In this document: positions 20,399-23,218 of the stretch, piece after piece
How the letters are laid out: every line of letters starts with the position of its first letter
How positions within the stretch are numbered: position 1 is the first letter of the stretch
Source: Ophiostoma sp. CBS 140.51
Taxonomy: Eukaryota; Ascomycota; Sordariomycetes; Ophiostomatales; Ophiostomataceae
DNA length: 23,218 nt
Direction of reading: 5' to 3'
NCBI GenBank assembly: GCA_029298735.1
Contig: JANSLP010000432.1
Location: 1 to 23,218, forward strand
The notes under the pieces: model-generated
What the model saw: only the letters and a program-made list of their open reading frames with translations
What the model was told of the DNA's origin: nothing
Databases searched by the model: none
Made by a program: the position numbers and the translations under genes

Positions 20399-22510
20399 CT
20401 ACTTCTTTGTCTCCAACTGCCGGCCCATGTCACCGTTCCACAATCCACTGTGTCCAACTGTCCACCTGTAATTGAGAAGCGCCGGATCCAGCCAGTCTTC
20501 GTCGGAAGCCGTGGTAACGACTGCTTCTGTATTCCCTAATTGGAGCTGATGCTGCGCCTCTACACACTTGGCAATCGTATCCTGCAGAACCCTTGCAAAC
20601 GTCTTTTGATACTTGATGTTGACAGTAGCTTGAAATGCCTCGAGTGTTCTCAGATAAGTGCGGCAGCTGTTCAAAATGTACTCGTCGGCCGAGTGGCGCA
20701 GCTTGCGGGCGAGACTGAGGAAGATGAAAGATGAGTGTAAGAAGTAGGTGCCGAATAGGCGGTAGCATTGGTGTAGTTTAGGATCGCGACGAAGAATTTG
20801 TGCGGTAACCTACTGTCGTCAGCGATATTTTATACGGGGCAGATGTGAAGGACGGAGACCTACCTTTGTACACTTGTCGGCATGTTCGGCAGCAATTAAA
20901 AAGTCTTTTGACAACAACCAGTCCGTGTCCTGGAAGATGTCGACGGGGTCGAGCTTGCCATACAGGATGGTGTACATGCAATGCAGCATGTGCCATGCAT
21001 ACAGCAGCATCCTGGGCTCTGATGGACACTCTTCCTCAAAATCTCTATCCAGATCGCGGAGTTGGCCAGAATCCAACACCATGACCGAGATTCCGGCATG
21101 GTCCGAGCTTGAATTTGACGTTTGTGAAGCACGTCTTGTCCGTGCAATGAGGTCACGAACAGATCGGTCGAATGTGCCCATGTTCTGTACGATTGTCGAT
21201 CGAAGAGTCTCGTGTAGAGCTGTGTTGGACCCCAAGCTAGGGTGTTGACGAAGATAATGATACTCGAGGATGTCGGAGAGGATGCTAGAAGATGGTTAGA
21301 GTAGCACGTGTTGGGTAAGGGGATTGATAGACATACGCAGCTAGTGGCACGAATATGCCAAACCAGTCGAGTGACACAACTTCGTAGCCAAGACCTTGTG
21401 GAGGCTCAGCCTCGTCTCCCAGATATAGTTCTCCATCGGCCATCCATATCTCGTCGCGGCATGGCCGCCGAATATATCGGCATTCCGACTCGGCAAACGT
21501 TGGCCGCCAGTTGAACGAGAAGCTGCTATGTTTGTCGACGACATAGGCGCCCCACCACAAGCGGCACCGTTCTTCTCGCTCTTCTTCGGTGACAGAGGTA
21601 CCTTCCGGGACCACATTTATCTGTAGCTGCTTCATCAGGTAGTTGAAGTACATCATTCGATGCGGCAGGTACTTGTGGTTCTCGTCGTCACTCGTGCTGA
21701 TTGAGCAGAGCATATAGGTTGTGACGGCATCGTCAAAGCAGGGTTCGGTTTTGTGCAGAAACACGGGCTCCATCAATGCCAAGGACCGGGCGTGTAAGGC
21801 GTTGCGGAGCCGTGCACGGTCTCCGTGGCCGAGGTGAGCTAGAGGCGGTTCTCCGGATACCGTACACATATAACACGAGAGGCCTAGGCGTGGTGAGTAT
21901 ATACAACGGTCATGCTGGGGATGTGAGAACATACATAGGATCGATAGAAGAAGGGAGGCCGTGCACTCTCGGAAGCCATCGGATCGGAGGATACTGTGGC
22001 GACGCAACAATGTGCCGTGTGGGATCTGGTCGGGTGACGAGAAGAAGTTCTCCAGCAAGTGGCAGGCATCTTGTGTCGAACATAGGCGTGGCTGGCCGTT
22101 TATACTGTCATCGCCAACGCCATGTGGCCGCAGACTGTGTAAAATCGGATATCCCGGCGGACGAGGCTCCGAAATGTGAACCTTGACGGCCGTGGGCTTC
22201 CGGCCGGGTTTGAGGAGTGGCCGTTCCGACTTGCAGACAATGCCAAGGTCTAGAGTATTATTGTTAGATACACGCGCAATAAGTAAGGTCAATTGCAATT
22301 GATATAACCTACCGGCACATTGTCGACATCCTTGGATGGAGTTGAAGCATTTGATTTTCCTATGTGTCATATCTCCGCGTTAGCTGTGCCATGCCCTCCC
22401 CACGTGGGTCGATCGCGAAAAAGCGGAAAGCTGCGGGAAGGATCCGGTCGCCCGTCTCAACTGCCGTACCTCTTGTGGCACCGATCGCAGGCAACGCGTG
22501 TCCGGTCCAT
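20399..22510 (-). CDS. Zn2Cys6 transcription factor with XlnR-like C-terminal region
   Basis: Exons: 22470-22510, 22313-22359, 21337-22249, 20864-21284 and 20399-20809, giving 610 residues. The introns are 110, 63, 52 and 54 nt with clear branch sites. Splicing the first three exons builds a canonical zinc cluster, CDRCHKRKIKC then six residues, CRQC, six residues, C: spacing C-2-C-6-C-6-C-2-C-6-C. A basic linker follows (KPGRKP). The middle is a fungal-specific transcription-factor domain (about 110-330, RCRLWWGAYVVDK). The C-terminal part (WHMLHCMYTILYGKLDP, later YRLFGTYFLHSSF and RTYLRTLEAF) resembles the corresponding part of the xylanolytic regulator XlnR/Xlr1, though this protein is shorter. 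A frame-neutral 51-nt interval at 21884-21934 (GTATGT...TGAC...CCTAG) may be a sixth-exon intron, reducing it to 593 residues. A single GGCTAG (23041-23046), matching XlnR core GGCTAR, lies upstream. Confidence 0.92.
21884..21934 (-). other. Possible frame-neutral intron in the Zn2Cys6 gene
   Basis: The minus strand has donor GTATGT at 21934, a CATGACC branch-like site and acceptor CCTAG ending at 21884. At 51 nt it is a multiple of three and contains no stop, so either the spliced or the retained form stays open. The residues it would encode (about MFSHPQHDRCIYSPRLG) look unlike the helical flanks. Confidence 0.55.
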
Positions 22511-23218
22511 GGTGGAAATGCGTTGTCTCGTTAACACCGTTGGTCGTGAGGGATCGTGAACTGACCGGTAGATGTCAATTGAGTGTCGTCGCGATGTCAA
22601 TGGGTGAAGAGAATTGGTGGAAATGAAATCGAGGGTGCGATCGACTAAGCACTGACCTCCTGTCCGGCAATATTTTGGTGGTAGTTTTTGGGTCGTTTTT
22701 GTGGCCTTTCTGCCTTTGTGGTTTGTAAAAACGCCCCCAAATTTCCAGAATTTTTCTATTTCTGACCCAACTTCCCCTCAATCGGGCGTCGCGCCAACGT
22801 CTCGGCATCAACCACGCTAACCTTGACGGCAGGCAAGTGAGGCAGTGTCGGGTCCGCTGTGGCTCATAACTGGGTAAATTTCGGTCTACGGTCTGTCGAT
22901 GAACCAAGTTTACATTCTCTTTCTTCGTATTCGTTTGTCGACGGGTGTGTAGTTCGTGGTCTGATAAGAAAGCAGCCACGTGTGGAACGTCACACGAAAT
23001 GCTCAATTCTTCAACAAGCTTTATGACTTCGTGTATCGGAGGCTAGCTTTCCTGCGTACAGATTGGTAAATTGATGTTTGGAATTTCTAGGTACATTCAT
23101 GGGTGTTTTCTATTATGTATTGTCAAAGTGGTGGATGACCTGTCTGACAGTCTTCGCTCTCCTTTCGTTCTTTTTTTCTCTTTCAAGTTTGCTAGCGCCT
23201 TGGTGGGAGGCGAAGGCC
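22511..23218. other. Upstream region of the Zn2Cys6 gene
   Basis: Promoter and leader of the minus-strand regulator; the window ends here. A minus-strand frame at 22575-23006 is Arg/His-rich with no motif and is not credited. One GGCTAG occurs at 23041-23046. Nothing else is recognised. Confidence 0.5.

Noticed and set aside
22575..23006. 143-codon minus-strand frame upstream of the Zn2Cys6 gene
   Set aside because: Arg/His/Pro-rich with no motif, and it occupies the expected promoter.

Overview
The window looks like chromosomal DNA from a filamentous ascomycete, probably a sordariomycete. The evidence is short introns (51-110 nt) with GTRNGT-type donors and CTAAC/CTGAC branch sites, a Zn2Cys6 transcription factor, fungal-type sugar transporter, esterase and oxidoreductase families, and long intergenic regions. 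I rebuilt the spliced genes by hand; each listed exon set gives an uninterrupted reading frame. There is no sign of viral, plasmid or bacterial DNA, and I see no complete transposon, tRNA, rRNA or CRISPR array.

Layout, left to right. (a) 545-4366, minus: a 1273-residue, mostly disordered protein with a short helical N-terminal domain, followed by a 2.8 kb non-coding upstream region with a likely 5'-leader intron. (b) 7201-9214, minus: remains of a von Willebrand A / alpha-kinase gene, broken by frameshifts, stops and a deletion in the catalytic core. (c) 9713-10927, minus, and 12108-13250, plus: two divergent oxidoreductase genes, an extended SDR whose catalytic Tyr and Lys are replaced, and a zinc-free quinone/enoyl reductase-like MDR protein. 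(d) 13490-14423, minus: a two-exon multi-pass membrane protein. (e) 15312-17094, minus: a five-exon sugar transporter (513 aa). (f) 18419-20349, plus: a two-exon type-B carboxylesterase (625 aa). (g) 20399-22510, minus: a Zn2Cys6 factor with an XlnR-like C-terminal region (610 or 593 aa).

Genes (e)-(g) form a plausible small carbon-use neighbourhood: uptake of a sugar or related polyol, an extra hydrolase, and a regulator from the family that controls plant-cell-wall sugar genes. The transporter and esterase diverge from a shared 1.3 kb region, and the esterase and regulator converge with only 49 bp between their stops. That they work together is inference.

The most notable observations are the decayed VWA/alpha-kinase locus, the SDR without its YxxxK pair, the transporter/esterase/regulator grouping, and the large disordered protein with a STAND-type N-terminal domain. 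I found no clear case of a wholly new system.
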